Assembly: GCA_945865365.1 (NCBI GenBank)
Contig: CAMBDL010000005.1
Location: 31,221 to 95,220 of the forward strand
Direction: 5' to 3'
From: Streptomyces griseus
GTDB lineage: Bacteria; Actinomycetota; Actinomycetes; Nanopelagicales; Nanopelagicaceae
DNA: 64,000 nt
This document shows positions 27,848 through 35,861 of this stretch, piece by piece. A model generated the notes under the pieces. The model saw only the letters and a list, made by a program, of their open reading frames with translations. It searched no databases and was not told where the DNA came from. The position numbers and the translations under genes are program-made. Position 1 is the first letter of the stretch; every line of letters starts with the position of its first letter.

Positions 27848-29065
27848 ATGAGTACACCATGGGGATACCGCCCACGCAATGAGCGTGAAGAGCCTCAATG
27901 GGATCTGCATCCGCAAACTCATGCAGTGCGCGCTGGCCTTGCCCGGTCTGGCTTTGGTGAGACATCAGAGGCGCTTTATTTAAATAGCGGTTTCACATAT
28001 TCCAGCGCTGAAGAGGCAAATGACTCCTTCGCCGAGGAAACTGATCATTTTCTTTATGGCCGTTTTCATAATCCAACTATCGCTATGTTTGAACAACGCT
28101 TAGCTGCGATTGAAGGTGCAGATTTCTGCGTTGCAACCGGCTCAGGTATGTCGGCAATGTTTGCCTCTCTTGCATGTTTAGTAGAACAAGGTGATCACGT
28201 TGTTGCATCTGCAGCCATGTTTTCATCCTGCCACGTTGTTATTACGGAGTTTTTACCAAAATGGGGCGTAACGTTTGAATTAGTAAAGGGAAATGATCCT
28301 GCCGCGTGGGCGAAAGCTTTAAGTAAGCCAACTAAAGCGGTATTTATTGAAACTCCAAGTAATCCCTTAATGGAAATTGTAGATATTCGCATGGTCAGCG
28401 ATTTAGCCCATAAAGTTGGCGCAACAGTCATTGTTGATAACGTCATGGCATCTCCTGTTTTGCAAAAGCCACTTCAATTAGGTGCCGATGTGGTTATGTA
28501 TTCAGCTACAAAACATATTGATGGTCAGGGACGTGTTCTTGCTGGAGCAATTCTTGGATCATCTTCATACATTCATGAAAAACTTATGCCTTTCACTCGC
28601 CATACTGGACCATCACTAAGTCCATTTAATGCATGGGTGCTTGTTAAATCATTAGAAACTATGGAGATGCGCGTTGAGCGCATGGCGGCAAACGCTCAAG
28701 CTGTCGCTGAATTCTTGGAATCACGAGTTGAGGTTAAATCTGTGCGCTTCCCTGGACTTAAATCTCACCCCGATCATGCCCTTGCAATGAAACAGATGAG
28801 CGGCGGCGGAACCACTGTAGGCATTGAATTTGTAGGGGATCAAAGCCAAGTCTTTGCCTTTATGAACAAGCTAAAAGTCATTGATATCTCCAATAACTTG
28901 GGTGACAGCAAGTCACTTATTACTCATCCAGCTTCATCTACTCATCGCCGTTTAGCACCTGAAGTGCAAGCGCAAATGGGCATAACGCCATCAGTGCTTC
29001 GCTTATCAGTTGGCTTAGAACATTCGAGTGATTTAATTAAAGACTTAACTCAAGCGCTGAGCTGA
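27848..29065 (+). CDS. metZ: O-succinylhomoserine sulfhydrylase
   Basis: A 405-residue PLP enzyme of the Cys/Met metabolism family making homocysteine from O-succinylhomoserine and sulfide. The PLP lysine is in YSATKHIDGQGRVLAG, with FLYGRFHNPTIAMFE, ATGSGMSAMFA and FIETPSNPLMEIVD as family signatures and LRLSVGLEHSSDLI near the end. The QGR after the lysine motif fits MetZ rather than MetB or MetC. It is divergent from the ABC genes, and its 3' end overlaps the convergent ctaB by 16 bp. Confidence 0.93.
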   Translation: MSTPWGYRPRNEREEPQWDLHPQTHAVRAGLARSGFGETSEALYLNSGFTYSSAEEANDSFAEETDHFLYGRFHNPTIAMFEQRLAAIEGADFCVATGSGMSAMFASLACLVEQGDHVVASAAMFSSCHVVITEFLPKWGVTFELVKGNDPAAWAKALSKPTKAVFIETPSNPLMEIVDIRMVSDLAHKVGATVIVDNVMASPVLQKPLQLGADVVMYSATKHIDGQGRVLAGAILGSSSYIHEKLMPFTRHTGPSLSPFNAWVLVKSLETMEMRVERMAANAQAVAEFLESRVEVKSVRFPGLKSHPDHALAMKQMSGGGTTVGIEFVGDQSQVFAFMNKLKVIDISNNLGDSKSLITHPASSTHRRLAPEVQAQMGITPSVLRLSVGLEHSSDLIKDLTQALS

Positions 29066-29919
29066 GCGGCTACAAGTACAACCGATAATAAACTTAAATA
29101 CGTTATCGACCATTGGAAGATTTTCCCCGCGGTCTTGCCATAATCAGCTGAGCCCTCTTTCAAGGCAATGAGTTCGCGGGCAAATACCAGGCCTAATAGC
29201 ACTGTCACAACTAATGACCACATTGGCAATGACGCTGAAAGAATGAGCCACACAGATGATGCGATCATTAAAATTGTATGGAACCACATTTCGCGATGAA
29301 CACGAGCTTTAGTTGCAACAACTGGAAGCATAGGTATTCCGGCCGCTGAATAATCGTCTTTGTACTTAATCGCAAGTGCCCAAAAATGTGGTGGGGTCCA
29401 GAAGAAGATCACCATAAAGAAAGCGAGCGCCGGAATTGACAGTGAGTTTGTGACTGCAGCCCAACCGATAAATACTGGCATACACCCGGCTGCGCCACCC
29501 CAGACAATATTCTGCGATGTTCGACGCTTCAATCCAATTGTGTAGACAACAACATAGAAAGCAATCGCAATCAATGAAAGTAAGGTTGCAAGAGGTGTAG
29601 TAAAAATCCAAAATAGAATTAATGAAAGCGCACCGATAGAGGTTGCAAAAATAGTGGCTTGTTGCTTACTTAACACGCCAGTCACGATTGGGCGCTTAGA
29701 TGTGCGTGCCATTAACTTATCAATATCACTTTCAATCACCATATTGAAAGCATTGGCACTACCTGCCGATAATGTTCCAGCAAGAATTGTCATAGCAACT
29801 AAAGTAAAAGAGGGTAGGCCTTTTGCAGCTAGGACCATAGCTGGCAGGGTCGTCACTAAAAGTAGTTCGACGACCCGAAGCTTCATCAGATCTACATATC
29901 CCTGCATAGCCGTTATCAC
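29050..29919 (-). CDS. ctaB: protoheme IX farnesyltransferase (heme O synthase)
   Basis: A 289-residue UbiA-family membrane prenyltransferase adding a farnesyl group to heme b for cytochrome oxidase. The Asp-rich motif is NMVIESDIDKLMARTSKRP, with the second motif YKDDYSAAGIPMLPVV and about eight transmembrane segments. GTG 29919 is preceded by TAATCT and exactly 6 nt, the leaderless pattern, supporting it over the ATG four codons downstream. Its usual neighbour in this phylum, transketolase, is not next to it here. Confidence 0.94.
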   Translation of the reverse strand: MITAMQGYVDLMKLRVVELLLVTTLPAMVLAAKGLPSFTLVAMTILAGTLSAGSANAFNMVIESDIDKLMARTSKRPIVTGVLSKQQATIFATSIGALSLILFWIFTTPLATLLSLIAIAFYVVVYTIGLKRRTSQNIVWGGAAGCMPVFIGWAAVTNSLSIPALAFFMVIFFWTPPHFWALAIKYKDDYSAAGIPMLPVVATKARVHREMWFHTILMIASSVWLILSASLPMWSLVVTVLLGLVFARELIALKEGSADYGKTAGKIFQWSITYLSLLSVVLVAAQLSA

Positions 29920-29925
29920 TAGGCA

Positions 29926-29931
29926 AGATTA
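29926..29931 (-). promoter_or_regulatory. -10 box TAATCT for leaderless ctaB mRNA
   Basis: TAATCT, TGCCTA, then GTG at 29919 on the minus strand. No SD. Confidence 0.55.
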
Positions 29932-30064
29932 CTCAGCAACTACATATCGCGTTTACGGATTCTTCTCAGCCAAGAGCCACAGTCCCTACACCTAAGAAGA
30001 GCACCGCTGTTCAAGCATGGACTCCAATTAAGGCTCCTGCCATGGGAGTTAAAGGCCCAAGAGT

Positions 30065-30070
30065 TAGAGT
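30065..30070 (+). promoter_or_regulatory. -10 box TAGAGT for leaderless YVTN-protein mRNA
   Basis: TAGAGT, GAGGGC, then ATG at 30077. The GAGGG is too close to the ATG to act as a normal SD. Confidence 0.5.
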
Positions 30071-30076
30071 GAGGGC

Positions 30077-31156
30077 ATGCGCCGTAGCTTTCTACTCTTT
30101 ATGTTAACAACATCACTCTGCACCCTCTCGATACCGGCACAGAGTGATGTTGTTTCGAGTGATACAAAGATGTCACTTGTTAAGACAATCTCAGGATCAA
30201 TATCCCCCAAGTCTGTACGGTCATCGGGCACTGGATTAGTAAGTGCGCATAACATGATGTACCGGCACAGTGTGACAATTTATAACGCCCATACTTTTGA
30301 ATTAATTAAGACCATTCCAGATTCGGTAAAGCTTTCAAAGTTTGGTCTTTCTAAATATTCATCAATCTTTAAAGGTGCGCCAGTTGAGGGTGCCTATTCT
30401 CCTGATGGTAAATACTTATATGTCACTAACTATGCCATGTATGGCAAAGGCTTTAATCGTGAAGGCCACGACACGTGTTCGCCGGCTTCACATTACGACA
30501 CAAGTTTTCTTTATCGCATCGAGTTGGAGAGTTACACAATTGATGCCGTTTATCCGGTGGGCTCTGTGCCTAAAGTTGTAGAAGTAACCCCAGATAATAA
30601 GTACATCCTTGTTTCCAACTGGTGCTCATATGACCTAAAAGTTATATCGGTTGCAAGCCAAAAAACGGTAAAGACGATCAAAATTGGTCGGTACCCACGA
30701 GGTATTGCCGTTAGCAGTGATAGCAAGACGGCTTATGTAGCCGAAATGGGCGGCGGTAAAATCCACGTTCTCAACTTAGAGGATTTTTCAATCTCTTACA
30801 TACCTATTGGCATCACGCCGAGAGCAATTGTTCTTTCCCCCGATAATACAAAGATGTTTGTAACCCTTAACTTATCGGGCAAGGTCGCCTCTTGGGACTT
30901 AATTGCAAGAAAAAGTTTAGGGACCGTGACAACAGGTAAGGCCGCTCGCTCGCTCGCAATTTCTAGTGATGGAACTGCCCTCTTTGTGGTGAACTTTACA
31001 AGTGACACTGTCTCTAAATTACGAACAAGTGATATGAAGATTTTACAGACTATTAAAGTCTGTAATGAGCCCATAGGCGTGACTTATGATGCCCCAACAT
31101 CCCGGACATGGATCGCTTGTTATGGTGGATCAATCAAAATCTTTGACAATAAATAG
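30077..31156 (+). CDS. secreted YVTN-repeat beta-propeller protein
   Basis: A 359-residue exported protein. The signal peptide is about 24 residues (MRRSFLLFMLTTSLCTLSIP, AQS). The mature part has YVTN/YncE-type blades: VEVTPDNKYILVSNW, IAVSSDSKTAYVAEMGGGKIHVL, IVLSPDNTKMFVTLNLSGKVASWDL, LAISSDGTALFVVNFTSDTVSKL, giving a probable six- or seven-bladed propeller. Such proteins bind ligands or act in redox or surface interactions; no catalytic residues can be assigned. A perfect 15-bp inverted repeat lies inside the signal-peptide codons. The stop abuts the convergent dacB stop with no gap. Confidence 0.82.
   Translation: MRRSFLLFMLTTSLCTLSIPAQSDVVSSDTKMSLVKTISGSISPKSVRSSGTGLVSAHNMMYRHSVTIYNAHTFELIKTIPDSVKLSKFGLSKYSSIFKGAPVEGAYSPDGKYLYVTNYAMYGKGFNREGHDTCSPASHYDTSFLYRIELESYTIDAVYPVGSVPKVVEVTPDNKYILVSNWCSYDLKVISVASQKTVKTIKIGRYPRGIAVSSDSKTAYVAEMGGGKIHVLNLEDFSISYIPIGITPRAIVLSPDNTKMFVTLNLSGKVASWDLIARKSLGTVTTGKAARSLAISSDGTALFVVNFTSDTVSKLRTSDMKILQTIKVCNEPIGVTYDAPTSRTWIACYGGSIKIFDNK
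30106..30154 (+). repeat. perfect 15-bp inverted repeat in signal-peptide codons
   Basis: AACAACATCACTCTG (30106-30120) and CAGAGTGATGTTGTT (30140-30154) are exact reverse complements with a 19-nt spacer. In RNA this would fold into a long hairpin about 30 nt after the start codon. Confidence 0.75.
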
Positions 31157-32332
31157 TTAAGGTGTGGCAGTAGCTTCAGAGATCACTGCTGGAATATTAG
31201 GAGCTGCAATTCTGCCCAATAATCGATCAATTGCGGCTCGCGCTTTATCGCTAGCACGCGTACCGCGTGGGATCTCATCGGCCAAAGTAACAAAGATGTA
31301 TTCACGGTCAGTTGATTCAACATACCCAGCAAGAGTTACGGTTCCATTGAGCGTTCCAGTCTTTGCTCTTACTAAACCCACAGCGCTTGGGGCAGTAGTT
31401 AAAAAACGATAGCGCAGAGTTCCTGACACTCCTGCCACTGGTAATGATTTATAGAAGAGTTCATATTTTGGATCGTTACGCAGTTTAAAGAGAAGTTTGC
31501 CTAACATGCTTGCGGTAATTCGATTCTCTTTTGATAAGCCGCTGGCATCGACTGCAATCAACTTTGTTGAATCAATCTCAAAGCTATTGAGGAGTTGTTC
31601 AAAGGTCAGTTGAACTCCAATGTCACTGAGTGAATAACCCGCCGCTTGCGAAGACAGGCGCGCCAAGCGTTGAGATAATAAATTATCGCTCCACTTGAGC
31701 GAGAAATCTAGAATTTTGGAGAGTTCTGGAGATTCATCTCCCACAATGAACTCATTTGAATCACGTAAGGCTTTACTACTTGTCACAGATTTTATTGCTG
31801 GTTTAAAGCCACGCTTAGCCCAAAAAGCCTTTAAATTCGCCACATCTTGCGAGTAAAGTCCAGCATATTCAACTGTAATATTTTTGAGAGATCCGCCATT
31901 ACTCCTCTTTATCGCGCTCAATGCATTGAAGGCAAGATAAGGAAGTGATGCCCGGTCCATTTTCCGAGCGACGCTATGGCTCAAGCTAATCCATGGGTCG
32001 AGTGTCCCCTGAATTACCAGAGTTTTAGGTTGACTGCCCAGCCAAATCTGCGTGGTGAATGATTTCTCTGGCTCTAAATATGTAAGTGCCGATGCAGCTG
32101 CAAATATCTTCATGACTGATGCGGGCTTGCGCTGAGAGAAAGAGTTTTTTTCAAAGACAACTTCACCTGATATGCCATCGATTAAAACAAATGCAGGATT
32201 TGCCAGTGCGGGTAGTTTTAAGAACTTATCAAAGGCGGCTGGAATCGAAGCCGCTGACAAGACAGCATGTGCCGGTAACGCTGAAAGTGCAGTTGCTATC
32301 GCAAGTACAGCAAAAAAACGCTTATTGCGCAT
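31157..32332 (-). CDS. dacB: D-alanyl-D-alanine carboxypeptidase/endopeptidase, PBP4 type (S13)
   Basis: A 391-residue secreted penicillin-binding protein that trims or cleaves peptidoglycan cross-links. The signal peptide is MRNKRFFAVLAIATALSALP with AHA cleavage, which is why ATG 32332 is preferred to one nine codons upstream. Catalytic motifs: SVMK (Ser72, Lys75), SDN in LKWSDNLLSQRLA, and KTG in RAKTGTLNGTVTLAG. The ATG lies 7 bp after the stop of a 32-residue membrane ORF that carries the promoter, suggesting a two-gene unit. Confidence 0.93.
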   Translation of the reverse strand: MRNKRFFAVLAIATALSALPAHAVLSAASIPAAFDKFLKLPALANPAFVLIDGISGEVVFEKNSFSQRKPASVMKIFAAASALTYLEPEKSFTTQIWLGSQPKTLVIQGTLDPWISLSHSVARKMDRASLPYLAFNALSAIKRSNGGSLKNITVEYAGLYSQDVANLKAFWAKRGFKPAIKSVTSSKALRDSNEFIVGDESPELSKILDFSLKWSDNLLSQRLARLSSQAAGYSLSDIGVQLTFEQLLNSFEIDSTKLIAVDASGLSKENRITASMLGKLLFKLRNDPKYELFYKSLPVAGVSGTLRYRFLTTAPSAVGLVRAKTGTLNGTVTLAGYVESTDREYIFVTLADEIPRGTRASDKARAAIDRLLGRIAAPNIPAVISEATATP

Positions 32333-32339
32333 GGGCCTA

Positions 32340-32438
32340 TTAGCGCCACATCGATGCAATAAGAATATTAGTCAAGGTTAAAAGAGCAATTACACAGAGA
32401 ATACGAACGACATAAGCGATCGTATTGATAGCAGTCAT
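32340..32438 (-). CDS. 32-residue single-pass membrane protein, unrecognised
   Basis: An ORF of 32 codons. After MTAINTIAY comes one hydrophobic segment (VVRILCVIALLTLTNILIAS) ending in MWR. It has no signal peptide cleavage site and looks like a one-helix membrane microprotein. Support for being real: the ATG stands exactly 6 nt after TAAACT, the leaderless pattern of this genome, and the ORF lies directly upstream of dacB (7-bp gap), filling what would otherwise be a 120-bp leader. A role linked to cell-wall synthesis or to DacB is inference only. Confidence 0.55.
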   Translation of the reverse strand: MTAINTIAYVVRILCVIALLTLTNILIASMWR

Positions 32439-32444
32439 GTAATC

Positions 32445-32454
32445 AGTTTAGAGT
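32445..32454. promoter_or_regulatory. overlapping divergent -10 boxes (TAAACT minus, TAGAGT plus)
   Basis: On the minus strand TAAACT (32450-32445) is 6 nt before the ATG at 32438. On the plus strand TAGAGT (32449-32454) is 6 nt before the GTG at 32461. The hexamers share two base pairs (TA at 32449-32450). Confidence 0.5.
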
Positions 32455-32460
32455 GGCACC

Positions 32461-33108
32461 GTGTCTTCTCCAACTACCCCCGCCACCATTGGCCCAGGTG
32501 AGTTTTTCCCAGTTGTCGGCGTAGGCCCGCACGAAAAGCCTTGGCCACAGGGTGAGCAATACGACCCTGAACTTTTGCTGAATGGTGATCGTAGAAATGT
32601 TTTAGATCACTATAGATACTGGACTGTTGAAGCCATTGTTGCTGATCTAGATACCAAGCGTCATAAGCTGCATATTGCAATTGAAAACTGGCAACATGAT
32701 TTAAATATTGGCTCGGTAGTGCGAACCGCAAATGCCTTTAATGTTTCTGGTGTCCATATCGTGGGCAAGCGCGATTGGAATAAACGCGGGGCAATGGTGA
32801 CCGATAGATACCTCAGTGTTTTCTATCATCCAACTGTTGAGGATTTTGCTACTTGGTGTAAAGAAAACAAGATTCCTATTATCGGAATAGATAATGTTCC
32901 TGGATCGAAGCAGTTAGAAAGTGCTCAGTTGCCTGAAAGTTGTGTGCTTTTATTTGGTCAAGAAGGCGCCGGTATGTCGGTTGAGGGAATTGCAGTATGT
33001 GAAGTTCTCTATGAAATTAATCAATATGGCTCCACGCGTTCGATGAACGCATCGGCTGCCGGAGCTATCGCTATGTACCACTGGGCATTGCAGCATCTAC
33101 CACAATGA
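32461..33108 (+). CDS. SpoU/TrmH family RNA 2'-O-methyltransferase
   Basis: A 215-residue SPOUT methyltransferase acting on tRNA or rRNA ribose. Motif 1 is LNIGSVVRTANAFNVSGVHI, motif 2 is VLLFGQEGAGMS, and motif 3 is INQYGSTRSMNASAAGAIAMY, forming the trefoil-knot SAM site. The N-terminal 70 residues (proline-rich, then LNGDRRNVLDHYRYW) match actinobacterial members. The GTG start is leaderless-type. The stop overlaps the next start by 4 bp (ATGA). The exact RNA target is unknown. Confidence 0.9.
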   Translation: MSSPTTPATIGPGEFFPVVGVGPHEKPWPQGEQYDPELLLNGDRRNVLDHYRYWTVEAIVADLDTKRHKLHIAIENWQHDLNIGSVVRTANAFNVSGVHIVGKRDWNKRGAMVTDRYLSVFYHPTVEDFATWCKENKIPIIGIDNVPGSKQLESAQLPESCVLLFGQEGAGMSVEGIAVCEVLYEINQYGSTRSMNASAAGAIAMYHWALQHLPQ

Positions 33109-34268
33109 GAAAAATCTGGTTAACACGTAATTTAATTCTTTTAACTCTTGTCTCACTTGCTCAAGATGCAGCCAGTGAAATTTTATATCCTCTTCTCCCA
33201 ATTCTTTTAACTGGTGTAATCGGTGCCGCACCGCTCGCACTTGGATTAATCGAGGGTTGCGCTGAAGCTGCAGCGGGATTCACAAAGCTTATAAGTGGTA
33301 AATCTAGTGATCGTTTGGGCAGAAGACCCTTTGTAATCTCAGGTTACACATTAGCTGGAGTCGGCAAAGCTCTAGTCGTGGTAGCAACTGGATGGCCTTT
33401 AGTTTTATTAGGTCGTGTTACAGATCGAATTGGTAAAGGGATGCGTGGTGCACCACGTGATGCCTTGATATCGGACTCGGTTGATAAGGCCAACCTTGGT
33501 AAAGCCTTTGGTTTTCACCGCACAGGCGACAATATTGGTGCGGTAATTGGGCCTGGAATAGCACTTATCGGCTTGGCCATGCTCGATGGTGATGTTCGAG
33601 CCGTAGCTAAATGGGCTTTGATTCCAGCGATTATTTCAGGTCTACTTACTCTTTTGATCAAGGAAAATTTTGTTAAGAAGCCCAAGATTAAAGTAGAGAA
33701 AACACCACATCCTCAACTTCCATCACCATTGAAGCGAGTAATTGCACTCTTAGTTCTCATTCAATTAACAAATATCCCCGATGTTCTTTTGCTCTTGCGC
33801 TTACACGATATGGGTTTCTCGACCAATGGCGTAGTCCTGTCGTACATGCTCTTTAGTGGCGTCACAGTTCTAGCTGCTTTTCCTGGCGGTTACATCGCCG
33901 ATAAGTTATCCCCACCCGTAGTTTATGCCGTGGGCTTATTAGCATTTGCCGTTGCCTATGCCACTTTAGGTCTGACTAACAATCACTCAATCGCACTTGC
34001 AGCACTCGCACTCTATGGATTATTCCCAGCCTTGACCGATGGAGTGGGCAAGGCATGGATTGCCGGGTTAAGTGAAGATAAGCATCGCGGTCGCGCTCAA
34101 GGTGTTTATCAAGCATCGATGCATTTTGCAGTTCTTGGTGCTGGAATCTGGGGCGGTGCTATGTGGAGCAAGGGCGATATTCAATGGTCACTGATTATTG
34201 CTGCATCTGGTGCCCTTATTGGTGCGATAACTCTTGCAACAAGCCACTTACGGCCTGTTCGATCATAG
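33105..34268 (+). CDS. major facilitator superfamily transporter
   Basis: A 387-residue protein with about 12 hydrophobic helices and MFS landmarks: GKSSDRLGRRPFVISGYTLAG between helices 2 and 3, and GRVTDRIGKGMRGAPRDALI after helix 4. The latter segment is typical of a subgroup of uncharacterised bacterial MFS proteins. The substrate is not predictable. It is co-transcribed with the SpoU gene (4-bp overlap), and its 3' end overlaps the convergent LMW phosphatase gene by 53 bp. Confidence 0.88.
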   Translation: MRKIWLTRNLILLTLVSLAQDAASEILYPLLPILLTGVIGAAPLALGLIEGCAEAAAGFTKLISGKSSDRLGRRPFVISGYTLAGVGKALVVVATGWPLVLLGRVTDRIGKGMRGAPRDALISDSVDKANLGKAFGFHRTGDNIGAVIGPGIALIGLAMLDGDVRAVAKWALIPAIISGLLTLLIKENFVKKPKIKVEKTPHPQLPSPLKRVIALLVLIQLTNIPDVLLLLRLHDMGFSTNGVVLSYMLFSGVTVLAAFPGGYIADKLSPPVVYAVGLLAFAVAYATLGLTNNHSIALAALALYGLFPALTDGVGKAWIAGLSEDKHRGRAQGVYQASMHFAVLGAGIWGGAMWSKGDIQWSLIIAASGALIGAITLATSHLRPVRS

Positions 34269-34737
34269 CTAGAGTTTCTTCGTAAGCTTCTACAGATTGA
34301 TTATACGGATCTGGTACTTCAAGTTTGAAGTAATCCTGTGACTGCGGGTCAATTGATTTTAGTGATTCATCAAAATTGCGAAGGTAGAAAACTTTGTTTC
34401 TTGACTCTTGGCTATCCGCAAGTTTCATTACGTTCTGAAAGTTATTGGAATCCATTACCAGGATTAAATCGGTAGTAAAAAAGTCTGTGGATTTAAACTG
34501 TCGTGCTTTGTGTTGGTGTGTATAACCAGCGGCTTCCCACACTTTTTTAGATGTTGGATGAGCCCCTTGCCCTATGTGCCAGGCACCTGTGCCTGAGCTA
34601 TCAACAGTGATACGAGGGTTGGTCCAACCGGCTGTGCGATTAGAGAGCACCGCTGCGGCCATTGGTGAACGGCAGATATTGCCCATACAGACCATTGTTA
34701 TGCGTATCTCGGGTAGGGCTTTTAAGCGCTGTATCAA
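34216..34737 (-). CDS. low molecular weight protein-tyrosine-phosphatase family protein
   Basis: A 173-residue phosphatase of the LMW-PTP/arsenate reductase fold. The P-loop VCMGNICRSPMA has Cys17 and Arg23 (C-x5-R), and the general acid is in EVPDPYNQS. The TTG start at 34737 overlaps the TGA of the TPR gene (TTGA); no ATG or GTG precedes the P-loop strand, so the TTG is probably real. Physiological substrates are unknown. Confidence 0.88.
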   Translation of the reverse strand: MIQRLKALPEIRITMVCMGNICRSPMAAAVLSNRTAGWTNPRITVDSSGTGAWHIGQGAHPTSKKVWEAAGYTHQHKARQFKSTDFFTTDLILVMDSNNFQNVMKLADSQESRNKVFYLRNFDESLKSIDPQSQDYFKLEVPDPYNQSVEAYEETLAMIEQAVSGLLQELSHQ

Positions 34738-35672
34738 GCCTCGGGCTCTTCTTCTAGCGACTCTTGCACTGATTTTAAGCGTCGTTCAATCTCATCGGCC
34801 TCTTCAATGCGACCCTGCATACGTATGATCTTTGCGATTCGAGATTCAACATCAATAATGAACTCGAAGTCTTTAGACTCATCGTCGGTAACGACTGAAA
34901 GAACTTGTTCCAGTGTTGCTAAGCCATCGTCGAACTTTTCAAGAAGTATCTGAGCTTTACCAAACTCAAAAAGAGCAAATGTCTCACGTCGATGATCATG
35001 TCCGGTTTCAAAGACATCTACTGCTCTTCGTGCGGTCTCCAAGGCGAGCTCGCCTTCATTGAGTTCAATCAGACATGATGCCATTTTTTGATCACACCTG
35101 GCCACATGAATAACTTCTTTATTACGCTTGAATAATATCCGTGCTTCTTTAAAAGAATCGATAGCTTTCTCGTAGTTCTTCAACTCGCGCTCTGCACAGC
35201 CAATGAGGTGCAAGTCGTTTGCTGCACCAATTTCATTTCCATCTACTAAGTGCTCTTGGGCGCATTCACGCATAGTCACTACAACTTTGTCATACTGCTT
35301 TGATGTGTACCACCATTCACCTAGCGTGCAAGCAAGCTCTAGGGCAATGGGTGATTTATTTTCACGCAATATTTCAACAGCTTTACTCATTGCGGTTGCA
35401 GCTTCATCCATGCGCTTTAATTGATTTAAGTTATATCCGATTGCCGAATATGCCTGGGCAAGTCCTTCACTAGGGGCATTTGCACCCAGCGTTGAATAAA
35501 TATCACGTGCGGTTTCAGCTAGAGCAAGAGCTTCGTCGTACTGTCCGCGAGCATAAATACGCGCACTGAGTTCGTAATACGTGCTGGCACGTTCTTCGCC
35601 ATCGACTTCAGGAATTCGATCCCAGAGCATCTCCTCCGTGATGATTTCTTCCATGTCATCGTCTTCGCTCAC
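34734..35672 (-). CDS. TPR-repeat protein
   Basis: A 312-residue soluble protein made of tandem tetratricopeptide helices from about residue 25 to 300 (for example ARIYARGQYDEALALAETARDIY; NDLHLIGCAERELKNYEKAIDSFKEA). There is an acidic N-terminus (MSEDDDMEEIITEE) and tail. No enzymatic domain is visible, so it is probably a protein-interaction scaffold. The GTG start has GGAGAGG about 8 nt upstream. It is coupled to the LMW phosphatase gene by TTGA overlap, so partnership with the phosphatase is a reasonable inference. Confidence 0.83.
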   Translation of the reverse strand: MSEDDDMEEIITEEMLWDRIPEVDGEERASTYYELSARIYARGQYDEALALAETARDIYSTLGANAPSEGLAQAYSAIGYNLNQLKRMDEAATAMSKAVEILRENKSPIALELACTLGEWWYTSKQYDKVVVTMRECAQEHLVDGNEIGAANDLHLIGCAERELKNYEKAIDSFKEARILFKRNKEVIHVARCDQKMASCLIELNEGELALETARRAVDVFETGHDHRRETFALFEFGKAQILLEKFDDGLATLEQVLSVVTDDESKDFEFIIDVESRIAKIIRMQGRIEEADEIERRLKSVQESLEEEPEA

Positions 35673-35760
35673 GCAGCCCGCCTCTCCTGTGCAAACTCTT
35701 TACGTGACTCTATACGCAAATACTTACAGTCACCCGTGATTCAGGGCTTCACATGAGCAT

Positions 35761-35819
35761 TAGGGTGGGCTGCGGCAGTGTTTGAGAGGGATTTCAAATA
35801 GACACTCCATCCGGGCTGC
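35761..35819 (+). promoter_or_regulatory. candidate promoter and structured leader of the Ni/Co permease gene
   Basis: TAGGGT (35761-35766) could be a -10. Downstream, AGTGT (35777-35781) pairs with ACACT (35802-35806), and TTGA pairs with TCAA inside it. The hairpin is flanked by two copies of GGGCTGC (35767-35773, 35813-35819); an inverted copy, GCAGCCC, is at 35673-35679. This could be a metal-responsive leader or operator, but no known riboswitch consensus was recognised. Confidence 0.3.
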
Positions 35820-35861
35820 TTTACGCTTTCTACCTGCAAGCGATTTGCATCTAGGGGGCTC

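Noticed and set aside
29932..30060. Possible decayed gene between ctaB and the YVTN gene
   Set aside because: One plus frame gives a Pro/Lys-rich stretch up to the YVTN start, but there is no start signal, recognisable family or length; ordinary promoter-bearing spacer is simpler.
35673..35861. Cobalamin riboswitch upstream of the Ni/Co permease
   Set aside because: No B12-box-like sequence or the expected core; reported only as an unclassified structured leader.
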